The translations under genes were made by a program, and so were the position numbers. A stretch of 48,780 bases of DNA from Chloromonas sp. AAM2 (Eukaryota > Chlorophyta > Chlorophyceae > Chlamydomonadales > Chlamydomonadaceae): positions 36,439 through 85,218 of the forward strand of contig QAXH01005251.1 in NCBI GenBank assembly GCA_004335635.1, given 5' to 3'. The notes beneath the pieces are model-generated. The model saw nothing but the letters and a program-made list of their open reading frames with translations, was not told where the DNA came from and did not search any database. Shown piece by piece: positions 21,601-32,062 of this stretch (the first letter of the stretch is position 1; every line of letters starts with the position of its first letter).

Positions 21601-23626
21601 TGAGCATTTCTCTTTGTGCGTACTTACTGCAGGCCCATAACTGTTTTGCCTGAGAGTGGTGCATGGCGTGTTTCCCATGCAGGGTGCTGCCGAGCAGCGT
21701 ATGATGTGCCAGGGCCGCATGTCCCTCACCAGCCTCCAGGCAGTCATGGGCGGGCCAGCGCAGGCGGCGGCCAGTGAGCAGGTGGCTTCGAAGGCGGATC
21801 ATAGCACTGGTGTGTGGATTGTAGAACTCATGCTCCACTATTTCTGGCTTAGTACCTTGTTATCAGAGCCTCAAGCCTTAGACTTCGGATCTGAGCTCCC
21901 CTGACCTCTGTTCTATCCTAGCCTAACTGCATACTGGAGCTTTTGTGCACGATGCGACAATGATCATGATGGATGTGGTTGATTGGTTTGAGTCGCCTTT
22001 CTGCACTGTACATGTAAGACATCCGTCTAGCGTTCCGTTCATCCCCATGCCCATGCTTGCTTCTCATTGATTCACTGGTATGTGTGTGTGTGCGTGGCGC
22101 AGTCGAAGGCAGTCTGTCCCCCCTGCCGTCCGCGGGTGCAGGCATGCCCCGGCCCTCGGCCCTCTCCAGCCGTCGCCAATCAGCCCTATCCGACGGCCTG
22201 CCCGTCCCCGCGGTGCTGCTGAGCCCGGAGGTTGAGTGGCATGCAGGGCTCGAGGTGCTGCAGAGGCACCTGCAACTGGACAGTGTCAAGGAGTGTGAGG
22301 CCGAGGACCAGGTGAGGACCGGGGTGAAGCAAGACACTGGGCTCTTTGGAGAGAGGTCACACACTGGGTCATAACTTCGCGATTGCAATCAACGCTCAAA
22401 CGAACAGCTGGCGCACGGCAAGCACGGACGGATGGTGTAAGCTTGTCCTGGGCCTTATCAAATGCCGGTTGGATCGGCCGGCCGGCTGACTGGACTCACG
22501 TCTTGTGACCACAAGCATAGCACTTTGCACACGCTAGCACACACATAGGACATAGCACACACATAGGACATAGCACACAGTAGACACATAGGTGGAGATG
22601 CATCTAAAGCCACACAGCAAGCTCGGATGGATGGCGTAAAGAGTGCAGAGTGGTCAGGCAAAGCAGAGGCGTCTAGCACTTCTAACGAGCACTGCAACTC
22701 GCTGCCGTATCCCGAACGTGCGGAAAAGTATGGAAACCTGCAAGGTGCTGGCGTTGAGCTGTTGTGCACGCTGTGCTTGCATGCAGGCTCTGCATGGCGC
22801 TCCAGGCTTGGACGTGCCCCACGCTTATGACGACAGCACCTACATGCGCAGCGCTCGCACCACCATGACGCCCTCTGCAGGCGGTGCCCCTCCCATGCAC
22901 ATGGAAACCAGCAGCCTGAGCATGCGAAGCAGCTCATCTCCATCGATGAATGGTGCTGCTCTGGCAGCCATGTCGCCCCGCCAATCAACAGTCAACTCCA
23001 TGGGTGCAGCATCTACCGCTTCAGCCAGCATGGTACACATGGATCTGCCGACCGGCAGACGTGTGACTGGCGCAAGTGTGACCAGCGAGCATGGGGCTGA
23101 ACTCGGCTCGTCTTCACCGGGGTCTGAGGCTAAGAGTCGCACAGGCTCGACCAGTAGCGCTGGCAGCTCGGGCTACAAGGCGGGCGGTGGCAGTCGGCGT
23201 GCTAGTCTAGCGGCAAGTGCAGACGCAGCGGTGGCTGCCCTCCGTCAGCTGTCTGACGCACGTGCATCATCACGTGCCTCAGTGGCTTCAAACGCTGGTG
23301 CGTCTGTTCTGGATGCAACCCTGCCCCACATGTCTAGGTCGGCCGGACAGTCACATGCCGACGACAGTTACAGCCGTTTCTCTTCGACGGCCGGGGCCTT
23401 CGACGCGACCTTGGTGACTCTAGAAGGCCTTGATCCGGTGATGACCCGGGCCACTCAAGTGCCATCTTCGGAGGGCCAACTGCAAGGGTCGCTTCAGGGG
23501 CTTGTGAAGGTGTCTGGTGATCATGAGGTTTACAAGTCCAGGACGAGCCTCGGTAGCAGCAAAGGCGGCCACAGTGTAATTGGGAGTGAGGGTGGAGACA
23601 GCATCCCGGCGGCCTGGACCCACTGA
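9690..23626 (+). CDS. giant Ser-rich coiled-coil protein (about 1,898 aa, 21 exons)
   Basis: The exons are 9690-9868, 10315-10390, 10761-10945, 11625-13977, 14218-14301, 15149-15290, 15538-15684, 15946-16042, 16494-16637, 16875-16980, 17410-17541, 17806-17908, 18118-18245, 18697-18836, 19061-19130, 19604-19702, 20216-20341, 20974-21183, 21683-21809, 22103-22311 and 22787-23626. They total 5,697 nt and every phase agrees. Residues 1 to about 900 are Ser/Ala/Thr/His-rich and probably disordered, with imperfect SRGS.ADH.SL.SRASHAD repeats. Residues about 930-1530 are heptad-like coiled coil, for example LESDLESANRELAAKDQDLF and LRQQFNRSHTLHANEIAEAT. Residues 1620-1898 are again Ser-rich. There is no catalytic domain, signal peptide or membrane span. 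A cytoskeletal, basal-body or scaffold role is only a guess. The ATG at 9690 has a favourable context (GCGGCCATGAG), but the start is the weakest part. Intron 4 is also readable. Confidence 0.8.
10451..10545. mobile_element. MITE-like element with terminal inverted repeats (intron)
   Basis: The left end AGAAAAAGTTTGCCAGTTCT and the right end read in reverse (AAAAGAAGTTCGCCAGTTCT) form imperfect inverted repeats of about 25 bp around a core of about 45 bp. The element is too short to code for anything. Single-end relatives occur at 8301, 14561, 36563, 38327 and 44547, which fits a non-autonomous transposon family. No target-site duplication was verified. Confidence 0.55.
11419..11444. repeat. 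(TG)n microsatellite
   Basis: About 13 uninterrupted TG units in intron 3 of the coiled-coil gene. Confidence 0.95.
12222..12412 (+). repeat. in-frame degenerate coding repeat (Ser/His/Asp motif)
   Basis: Within the large exon of the coiled-coil gene, units encoding RGS(S/H)ADH(G/E)SL(A/G)SRAS recur about three times at spacings of roughly 20-30 codons, with related half units (ADHEPRASHAD). The DNA keeps CTGACCATG and TCACGTG words, so the repeat arose by local duplication. Confidence 0.75.
14333..14414 (+). repeat. about 80-bp dispersed repeat family, copy 1
   Basis: This segment, with core GTGCACACCATGTAGCACGT, recurs at 37530-37614 in the same orientation and at 31720-31815 in the opposite orientation. 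It lies in intron 5 of the coiled-coil gene. The ends AAGGAGGGAGTGCACACC and TTTCTCCTAGTA are partly conserved. Confidence 0.85.
14561..14588. repeat. copy of the GCCAGTTCTGGGACA repeat family (reverse)
   Basis: ACTGTCCCAGAACTGGCAAA followed by a T-run is the reverse complement of the family core. It lies in intron 5 of the coiled-coil gene. Confidence 0.75.
16025..16078 (+). repeat. 27-bp tandem duplication carrying a splice donor
   Basis: TTACCTGGAAAAGATCAGGT plus seven bases is repeated once with one or two changes. Each copy contains GATCAG|GTCAGC, so exon 8 of the coiled-coil gene has two equivalent donors (after 16042 and after 16069) 27 nt apart. Both keep the reading frame. Confidence 0.85.
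18391..18421. repeat. (TGCC)n microsatellite
   Basis: About seven TGCC units, followed by TGCATGCATGCA, in an intron of the coiled-coil gene. Confidence 0.95.
19183..19211. repeat. (CATAAC)n microsatellite
   Basis: Four to five ACCATA units in intron 15 of the coiled-coil gene, followed by an AT-rich GTAATA-type stretch to about 19310. Confidence 0.9.
20478..20632 (+). pseudogene. copied fragment of BUD23 exon 3 plus intron 3, inside a coiled-coil gene intron
   Basis: GCAGGGCTGCTCCCGCGCCA followed by CAGGC at 20478-20502 matches BUD23 exon 3 around 4385-4409. Directly after it, 20510-20632 matches BUD23 intron 3 (4574-4692) at about 90% identity by eye. The intervening piece, including the SAM motif I codons, is missing. 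The order and orientation are the same as in BUD23, so this looks like a duplicated, internally deleted gene fragment rather than a free repeat. It has no coding role. Confidence 0.75.
21064..21111 (+). repeat. 24-bp in-frame tandem duplication in a coding exon
   Basis: Two identical copies of ATGGAGCTTAGGGCACACCC plus TTAC encode MELRAHPY twice in exon 18 of the coiled-coil gene. The identity suggests a recent duplication. Confidence 0.95.
21509..21555. repeat. GAAGTGTCAG short tandem array
   Basis: Four copies of GAAGTGTCAG with variable 1-5 bp spacers, in an intron of the coiled-coil gene. Confidence 0.85.
22539..22592. repeat. ACACATAGGACATAGC array
   Basis: Two full units and one partial unit of ACACATAGGACATAGCAC in the last intron of the coiled-coil gene. 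Confidence 0.85.
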
Positions 23627-24742
23627 CCCACCACTTCTGTTGTGATTGAACGGCAAAGGCAACACCATGGTTGACAGACGGGGCCAATGAATAGAGTACA
23701 GATATGGAGTACGGGATGAAGTGCACGTGGCAGGCTCTCATGCAAACACAACAAGCGCGTCATTGGCAGTGATGCTTGCCACAGTAGCAGACCATAACGC
23801 TCAACGCACAGACGTCTTTGAGCGCGTCAAAGGTATTTTGTATTTGCCGCCATGGTTGTCTGCTTTGATACCATGCCCGGTGGGGCTGCTCTACTGTTGT
23901 GCAGCTGGCTATTGATTCCACTGAATAACGAGCCTTGATTGGGCTTGCAACTAGGCCCTGTACCTTGTGATAACATATGAGCGGCGTATTGATTGTTTCA
24001 ACAGCAGCCAACATGTAAACCTTGTGCACTATGCTAGTGGGTCGTGCTTGCGTTGCCCAGGACTCTAGCGGGCGAGCAAGCCGCTAAAGCAGTTCTATGC
24101 GTAGCAGCGGCAGGAGCAGTAACAACACAATTGACGCGTAGCTGCTGACAGTCACTCTGCAAAGTGCAAACCGCATGTGTTTTAATGTTACATGGCAAGA
24201 AGCATCGGCCACCCTCATCAGTCGACTTCAGTGCGATTAGGGCCACACAACACAGTTTCATCGTCACATGAGCTGTCACGCTCAGCTCGCTCAGGAACTA
24301 ATAGCTCATGCCCATGCGTCTAAATCCTGGCTCAAGTTTTCACAGTCGCTCATTAGTAGTAGTTACCAGTGCTCTCAGATTGAAGCGAAAATCTGTGAAG
24401 CAGCGTCGCATATGGTCATCTTGAGAATTCACCATAGGCAAGGCTTCCCTGATACTGGTATATGCGATAGTAAGCAGATTATAACAACAGCAATGAGACC
24501 TGCTGGCCTGTAGTAGTGTGCCCACCAGCTCAGTTCGACTAACAATGCAATACAAGCAAAACAGTGTCACATGAATTGACAACGTAGTCGAAGAGCAGTG
24601 AGTAGCAAGTTCACAGCTTAACCAGACAGCCCGCAATCCATTCCTGCGCACGGTATCCCAATCCCAATGTAGTGGCCCAAAGCGATCATGTGCTCCGGTG
24701 TGGAACCTCCTGCGATGGGCCTTGTTGCCTTGCTTGTCGAGC
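23627..24742. other. convergent intergenic region
   Basis: The 1.1 kb between the stop of the plus-strand coiled-coil gene and the stop of the minus-strand methyltransferase should hold both 3' UTRs. TGTAA, the usual green-algal polyadenylation word, occurs near 24014 (plus) and as TTACA near 24188 (minus). I see no gene or clear terminator. Confidence 0.4.
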
Positions 24743-25261
24743 TCAGAGGGGCTGTGTGCGCAGCACTGCCAGACCCTTATGAGTGCAGCAGACCTCGGGG
24801 GCTGAAAGACCAGCAGCGGCAAACAGTTTCGTCCAGTCCGACAGCGTACGCTCACAACCGCCCTTGGTGAATGCCTGTGAAACAGTCAAAACAGCAAGAA
24901 AAACAGGTTGTTGTTTGACAGACGAATTGACGAACTTGACGAACTCAAACCTCACGTGCACGCCTGCCAACTGCAGGCTGGCAGAAGTTCATGATCAGGC
25001 TCGAGTTTCTTGACTCGGACAACAGGCAGCAGTGCTCGTCTGTATGCAACAAGACACGAGAACAGAGCAGACTCGGCGGCTGTACCGCAATCGCAGATCT
25101 GAAAATCTCTCTGTTCGTTCTGACTGCTGAATAGTGATGGGTGGAAAAAGCAGGGCATCTGCAGAGGGTTTGTTCTCCTTGATGGCATGCTCTCGCCTTA
25201 CATGGCCAACCGCAGCTGCCATGGTTGATGTGACGTGCCCTATGACGGCTTCTATCCATTC

Positions 25262-25304
<43 letters not shown>

Positions 25305-28300
25305 CATCTATCTATCTATCCATCCATCTATCTATCTATCCATCCATCTATCTATCTATCTATCCATCTATCTATCCTTGCTAGTGGAGCTTGCCAGTGG
25401 AGCTTGCTAGTGGAGCTTGCTTCCACCTACCATCATGTACAGGTCCAGACTGAACAGCCACTGTGGCAGCGTGCCCGGGGCGGCATTGGCGGTGTCGGGC
25501 ACCAACTGCACCACATGCACATGAAATCGCATTGCATGCACCGCAATCCTCATGCAAACAAGAACCTCATTAACGACAATGATCGATGACTGGATCACGG
25601 GAGCGCCACACGCCACAGTTGAGTAGTCCTATATGGGACGGCGAAGCTACTTGCCACGCCGAGCAAGCTAGGTGGTTGGCTTCACTGAACTCACAGCTAA
25701 CACGCATCGATCACAACTAATGTGTAACGGTCACGAAGCATCGATCACAACTAATGTGTAACGGTCACGAAGCATCGATCACAACTAATGTGTAACGGCT
25801 CAAAGGCCAGTGCTGAATCCTTAAGCGCGCAGCCTAAGGGCGTAGGTCGCGAAATGAGATAGGAAAGGCATGATTGCAGAGACATTGCACAACAGAATGA
25901 TAGGGAGGCGCCAGACTAGTACTTACATGGTCGATGATAATGATGTGTCCGCCTGGCGCCAGAGCTGCAATGCAGTGCTTGAGAATGGTGACGCAGTAGT
26001 CAAAACCCCAGTCGTGCCTGCCATGGCAGGGGCAAACACAACACTCCAAACACAGTGAAGACACGCCAGCCGTCATGCATTTGCTGCACCATGCAGCCAT
26101 TCACAATGCGATAAACGCTTGTTATGATGACAATAACCCATGCAAGCCACCCATACACTGATGACAAGGCAACAATGTCCTGGACGAAGCCATACATGGT
26201 ACAGAAAATGACATTGGACATTTTCATCCCTAATTCTTTGACCGGCGCACAGGCATGCAGGCGACCACTCAGTGACTCCTTCGTTCTGTGTCATTCATTT
26301 CTCGGTTTGTACGTTTCTTCCTTCTTGACACCCACATGATGTGCTTCATGACAATGGCATCAGCTCCATGTGTGTCTGCAGGCAGGGGCTCGAAGAAGCT
26401 TCCACTCGAGTATGTGAGCCTGCCAGCCAGCGGGCCAGTGACAGGAGGCAGGCCAGCGATGACATCTGCACGGTCAAAGTTGACGCCCTTGGCCTCCTTG
26501 TTGATTGACAGCAGCAGGTGAAGCACAGCGGCCTTGCATCCACCCACATCAACAATCTTCTTGTACCTGTACACGACAAGCGCATGAATTGGATTTATTG
26601 AAATTCAAAAGAGAGGATAACAGGAAACAATGGAAGAAACAACCATTTCTCGTTTTTTGAGTTAGGTGTCATCGCTGATTTGCCCCAGGCAGCCAGCACC
26701 AAGAGGCGTGTGGAGGCCGTGATGAGTCCTGATTCTTAATGAGCCTGGCCCTGTAAGCATGCATACAAGTTCGCAACACCACAGTAACAGGATGTCACAA
26801 ACTCGCCGACCCAAAAGTTAACAGAGAATTGTTTGCTGTTTGGAGCAAGTCAAGTACAATGCAACACTGACTGTGTGAAGCATGATTTGGTGTTTGGTGT
26901 CATGGACACGTGCACCATGCTTGTGTGCAGCCATGCACAGCACGGCCTCCTGCCATGCTGACGAACCCACTACATCAGGTAACGCACCGGAGGTGTTTTT
27001 ACATCAGGTAAGCCACCCCCACCCCACCCCCACCCACACCCACACCCACACCTGCACCTGCCTAACAAGCTGCTCAGTAATCCAAAACTCCCACTTCCCC
27101 CGGCTGTCCCTGTACTGCATGTTCCCTTGTCACAGTCCAGGTTTCCCTTCATGCCCCTGTTTTCCCGTCCGTTGCACACCACCCCCACTCACTTGCCCCA
27201 GTCCGGGTACTGCTTAATTGCAACCAGGCCGGCAGCAGTCAGCGCACTCATGGCCTCCTCAAAGACCTCCTTTTCCATCTGAAAAATGCCGACACATAAC
27301 ATGAGCGCAGATATTATCATGTGTGGCACGGTACTAATCTGAGCGCAGTGGCTCTGACGCTGGTAAGGCACGCTTCAGCTACTGCAGGAATGCACGCTTC
27401 TTGGTGTTGCAGTTGTACTTGCAAGCTGCTGGCAAGCACAGCTGCAGTTACTCACTGCTGGAGGCCCACAGCCATGCAATGCAACACCTCGGGATTTCAA
27501 CCAGCCCTGTGTTTCTTACCCCATTCCATTCACAACTTGCATCCAATCATCCACTCCCTGCTTCTCCCCGTCATACTTCAGCAATGCCGGACACACTGCA
27601 ACATGACTCTCACCTTGTCCTTGTTTGTATATTCAAAAAAGTCGGCGTTTTCATCGTTGAACGCCAACGTGATGCCAGGCTGGCCGGTCTTGACCGTATC
27701 GTACAGGCAATTCATGGAGTTGGCATGGACCGGGTTGTGCCTGCGATTCAACGGCAGACATACACTGTCACTGACTTACACAGTCACAGTCACAGGTTTG
27801 GGTGGGTTTACAGATACCACTAATTAGCAAACGAACACAAAGCCGCATTGTGACAGGACATCAGCAGCACTGCTCACTGGTGCCTGCAATTTAATGACAA
27901 CACACGCCATGTGATGGCACATGCAGGCGCCTCATGAGCGCTCCTCCTGCTCCACTCAACAGTCACTGCACTCTTACTGGTACAGGGGCAGTTGCACGGT
28001 CATGCATTCGAAGTCGGATTGTGGGTTGCCGACAACAGTGGCGTGCGGCACTACACCCGTGCACACTGTTCACGCACGCGCCGCGCGCACGTACGCACAC
28101 ACGTCACGCACGTCACTAACACACACACACATACATCACACACATGTGTTTGTTGAACAACTACGCAAAACTCACCATAACATAGAAATGAACTTCGCCT
28201 TGGAAGGGTGGCCATCCTGCGATTGCAAGGCACAGGTGAATCGTTTAGCACCAGCCATCACAGCCCCACATGCCATCACATGCCTGCCAGCAGACTCTGG

Positions 28301-30702
28301 AACACACCTGCCATGTAGCCAATGTGTGCACAAGCACCATTCAGGTCTGAGCTTGTAGCTGTGCACATGTCGGGAAACAGTCGACGCTTACGCAGTGCCA
28401 GCAGATGCTGAAGTATGGGTTTGCAGTGCCATGCAGCTCTGCTCGGGTCCAAGGTTCTACATGGTCCAAGGAACAATAGCAAAGGCGCTGTGAAAGCATC
28501 CCAGGCTCGCCTCGTTCTGGACACTCGCTCGGCAAATGCAGCTGCACTGTCCCTCACGAGCACATCATCCACACACCCTCCACTTGAACCACCTTGTATC
28601 CCACTGGCAGGACGATACAGATGTAACAACTCACTCATTCACTCACGCACTCACTCACGCACTCACTCACTTACTCTCTCACCAAAGAGCCCTGGCGTGA
28701 CACTGTATTGGGCTTAACAGCTCGGCCTCCTTCCTTTCTTCCTTCCGTTCTTCCTTCCATCCCTTCCTCCTTTCTTTCCTCCTTCCTTCCCTTCAAGCAC
28801 TCACCACTAAGACAGAGCTCATAGGCGTGGCGCTGAATCCGTTGCCATCCTCCGCCAGCAGTCCGATCTGACCGGCCATGCGCAGCACGCGCAGCAGGTG
28901 CTCCGGTTGTGCCTGGGATAAGCAGGTAAGATGCAGGCAGGCAAGGAGTCCAGGGTAAGCAGGGTGCGGACACGATGCACGGTATATGTATGTATGTTTA
29001 CAGCAGGGAAGCTAACAAAAGACTTGAGTTGGGGTGCGTACCACCTTGACCTGTCCTGGGCACGCAAGGAGTAAGGCGGAATGGCAAACAAACAAGCACA
29101 GGCTGAAACTGAAGAGCGAAAGGTATATTGTTACCACTCGCTGGTACGCACTCAAGGGGAGCCGCAAGACACTGAACATTGCCTGATTGGCCTACAGAGA
29201 TTGATTGGGCTATTGAGATACTGTGCCAGAGCCTACAAGGCAAACTGATGCTCGGTTCAAGCCACTGGTGCAAGGTTCAAGCCACTGGTGCAAGGTTCAA
29301 GCCACTGGTGCAAGGTTCAAGCCACTGGTCCCTTTCCGCGAGAACATGTTGTTTGGCTGAACATTGCTTTCACGCCCTTGCACTGGTTGTGCACGTGAAA
29401 TTAGCCAGTGGAGTTGGCGTGTGTCATCATCATTACATCATTACATGGGTTATCATTATCAAGGTTGCGCCAACGGTATTGCAAGATCAACCACTCCAGG
29501 CGCTTATCAGCAGTTGACACAACCACTGAAATCAAAGCATGAGCATGATGCCCCCCAAGTACTTGCAGCCTCCCTGCGCCCCCCGGGTTGGGTATGTTTT
29601 GAGGCGTGGCCTTGCCTTTGTGCAAATGCTGCAACCCTGGACACTGATTATCAGCGGTAGTGTAATCTGCCTTTCACACTGACCTGAACCTCTGTGGCCA
29701 GCTGCTCTGCTGTCTTGCGTGTACCCATCGGCATCAGCTTGTCAACCACTCCCAGGCGGCAGAGAATGTATAGCACTGCACAGCAGGCAGGAGCGGGGAC
29801 ATCACGTAAGCCATGTGTTGATGATGATGCATGACCTACTCCAGGAACAAATGCCAGCATGCAAGACAACCGACGAGCATGGATATTTTCATGACCCGCT
29901 AAGGACCAGGTGGTGTGGGGCAGACACGTGCGGCTTTCTTGCATTCTTGCTGCATCACACATGCACTGGGATGCAAGCTGGCGGCTCCTGCTCCATTCAT
30001 CCATTGGAGTGACATGCATGCCACTGGAGTGACATGCATGCCACTGGAGTGACATGCATGCCATTGAAGTGACATGCATGCCACTGGAGTGACTCACCCT
30101 TTGGCTTGACACCGCCAGCCAGGATATCCTGCGAAAGGCAAGGTGGTAGACAAGGGTTGCAGAGACCGGGCTGCTTTGACAGCGAGTGTTTGCATTTGAC
30201 ACTGGGGCAGTGCAGGTCTGGAAGCAGGACTGTTGGTTCGATGGGCGTGTTTAGCTCTCCTCCGGAGAGCTGGCAGGTCAGTGCTCAAATGGGCTTGGAT
30301 CAGAGTTCTGGTTTTGCATGAGCCAAACAGTTTGCCAGTTTGTGTTTGGAGTTGCAATCAGGACACAGCAACTTGCTTATGAGCTGGGCTGCTAGCTGTG
30401 CTCGACATCTGGCTATTGTTTGGTTTCGAGTTCACGGTGCACCATTCACCACGCCACCTGGGCACCTTCAGCAATCATGAAGCCTGACAACGTTGTCACA
30501 GCCCCAACAACAGCTCACGCAGCTGAACTCTTTCTGCGCGATGGTTGCTGCTGCGCGAATAACGACGAGGCCAGCTGCCCAACCAATGGGGCCGGCCACC
30601 TGGCTTGCATGAGCAGTGTTCGCGTTACGTAACCCTGCCCTACCCTCGCGGAGTAGCACTCACCATAATTTGGTCAACAGCTACATCATCATTCGTGGCT
30701 GC
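24743..30702 (-). CDS. class II (COMT-type) SAM-dependent O-methyltransferase-like protein, copy A
   Basis: Minus-strand exons: 30702-30664, 30128-30098, 29775-29684, 28912-28805, 28216-28176, 27740-27614, 27278-27193, 26566-26336, 26017-25927, 25505-25431 and 24874-24743 (stop). All phases agree and give at least 350 residues. The first exon with the ATG was not found. The N-terminal winged-helix part is LCRLGVVDKLMPMGTRKTAE, then LLRVLRMAGQIGLLAEDGNG. The SAM domain has VDVGGCKAAVLHLLL, NFDRADVI, KHIMHDWGFDY and ALAPGGHIIIID. The tail GGCERTLSDWTKLFAAAGLS matches the GGRERT..EW..L...AGF motif of the family. Family members methylate small-molecule hydroxyls, but the substrate here is unknown. 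Motif I, normally VDVGGGxG, is GGCKA here, so SAM binding may be altered. It is divergent to copy B. Confidence 0.85.
25253..25378. repeat. (ATCT)n/(ATCC)n microsatellite, about 125 bp
   Basis: A long array of CTAT/ATCT units interrupted by CATC, in the last intron of methyltransferase copy A. Confidence 0.95.
25704..25799. repeat. 34-bp tandem repeat, about 2.8 copies
   Basis: GCATCGATCACAACTAATGT plus 14 more bases is repeated three times with no visible change between copies, in an intron of methyltransferase copy A. Confidence 0.95.
27007..27054. repeat. (CCCAC)n-rich tract
   Basis: C-rich CCCACC/CCCACA units, immediately downstream in the intron after copy A exon 27278-27193 (minus strand). 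Confidence 0.9.
28620..28800. repeat. ACTCACTC array and polypyrimidine tract
   Basis: 28626-28680 is an ACTCACTCACGC array. 28722-28795 is almost pure C/T, with CCTTCCTT units. Both are in the copy A intron just after its 28912-28805 exon. On the minus strand this is a polypurine run. Confidence 0.9.
29254..29329. repeat. 20-bp tandem repeat, nearly four copies
   Basis: GGTTCAAGCCACTGGTGCAA is repeated head to tail with period 20, in an intron of methyltransferase copy A. Confidence 0.95.
30001..30094. repeat. 20-bp tandem repeat, about 4.7 copies, abutting a splice donor
   Basis: CCACTGGAGTGACATGCATG and close variants are repeated with period 20. On the minus strand the array starts inside the donor GTGAGTC of the 30128-30098 exon, so the intron begins within the array. 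Confidence 0.95.
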
Positions 30703-32062
30703 CTGCAAGCACGGCGACCATGGATTCGTGAGCTGCAACACTAGAGCAGAATGTGAATGTTCGCTGCAGCGATGTGCCTCTTCTAGATGCTTCGTCGATC
30801 GCACACCATTTTGAAGGTTGGAGCGTCCGCAGCTACACACCAGTGCAGTTAAATATAAATAGCATGCCCCACCTCATCAGACTGTGTGGTCATCTGACAT
30901 TGCGGCACATGCTTGAGTTACACTTTCACACTGTCTGGACACCGCGATGAGAAACAGCCCGTCAGATTCGGCTACCCGCCATCAGCAAAGCAGGTTGATC
31001 AGCGACGAGTTGAACGGCCATAAAAGGCATGGTCACCCTGACCACACACACTTCCTGCCCCTGCTTTCATTGCTGGGTAAACAGAACTCTTGAGAGGCTA
31101 GCCCCGCTGCGCGAGGATGAGGTCCCAAACAATTCAAGAGGCCTGTTCCTTGTGCCCCTACCGACCAGTTCGCCTTAGCCTGCAGCACACATGAATGAGG
31201 AATACATGAACGCATCAGGAACAGACATGTTCATGCTATCACAATTACATCTGCACTGCTTGTGTTGAGTAGGCTTTTGTCAGCCGCACCCCAGAACGCA
31301 ATCAACCTCTTTGTCCTGCGTAGCATGCGGGCTTGGCAGAGGTTACCATGGCGACATACCTGCCTTGTGCACGCTTCCCATGCCTAACGAGGCTTGCAAG
31401 CCGAATTTCATCAAGCGGTGACGGAAGCTAGGTGCGCAGAAGGTATTCGTGTGCTGGGGTGCAGCAGACAGCATCAGTGCACCAGGTGTGATTGTGATAG
31501 ATGAGGGCTCATGATTCATATGATACGCACTAGAGGCCAGACAGCTACCTCACGACACAGGACTTGCGCTCAACCAGGTGGTGGATCTTGGACAACATGC
31601 CTTGGGGACCTCTTTCAGTCTTTTTCAGTCAGCAGGTCTTCCAGCAGTGTTGGAATGGCCTCGTACAGGTCATGTGAATGAGCCTTCGGCACGTGATGTG
31701 ATAGTAACCTGCCCAGGTCGTCAAATTTTTGCAATTTGCCGCAAGCAGTTGATTTGATTTGATGATTGTTTTTTTGCGTTGGACGTGCTACATGGTGTGC
31801 ACTCCCTCCTTGTAAACCGCTGTTCATCATGGACTGTCAATAGCAGAGTTCTCTCAACGACTGACACATGGGCGGGCCGGTGCACGTGACTGTGTCGGTT
31901 CCCTTTCTGTATGCAGGCGCAGTTCAGCCAAAACCAGTCAGCCAAGAGAGTGCACGCACAACAGAACACTCCCTGCAGCGGGCAGAAAATGGTGCGTGAA
32001 TGCAAATTGCCTTCAGTGTGAGGGTGTGGATGTCAGGCCTGAGTGTCTGCCTGTGTTTGAAG
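30703..32062. promoter_or_regulatory. shared upstream region of the divergent methyltransferase pair
   Basis: This stretch of about 1.36 kb lies between the most 5' exons I can support in copies A and B. It must contain both first exons with their start codons and both promoters. A possible extra copy B exon is 31917-31991 (AG acceptor, GTGCGT donor, 25 codons, phase 0, content QFSQNQSAKRVHAQQN). I cannot place either ATG. A reverse copy of a dispersed repeat lies at 31720-31815. Confidence 0.45.
31720..31815 (-). repeat. about 80-bp dispersed repeat family, copy 2 (reverse)
   Basis: Reverse complement of the family at 14333-14414 and 37530-37614, recognised from CGTGCTACATGGTGTGCACT. It carries about 12 bp of extra T/G-rich sequence in its middle. 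Confidence 0.8.

Noticed and set aside
31917..31991. 25-codon candidate exon upstream of methyltransferase B
   Set aside because: It has an AG acceptor, a GTGCGT donor and phase 0, but no counterpart in copy A and no start codon. Kept only as a note in the promoter-region entry.
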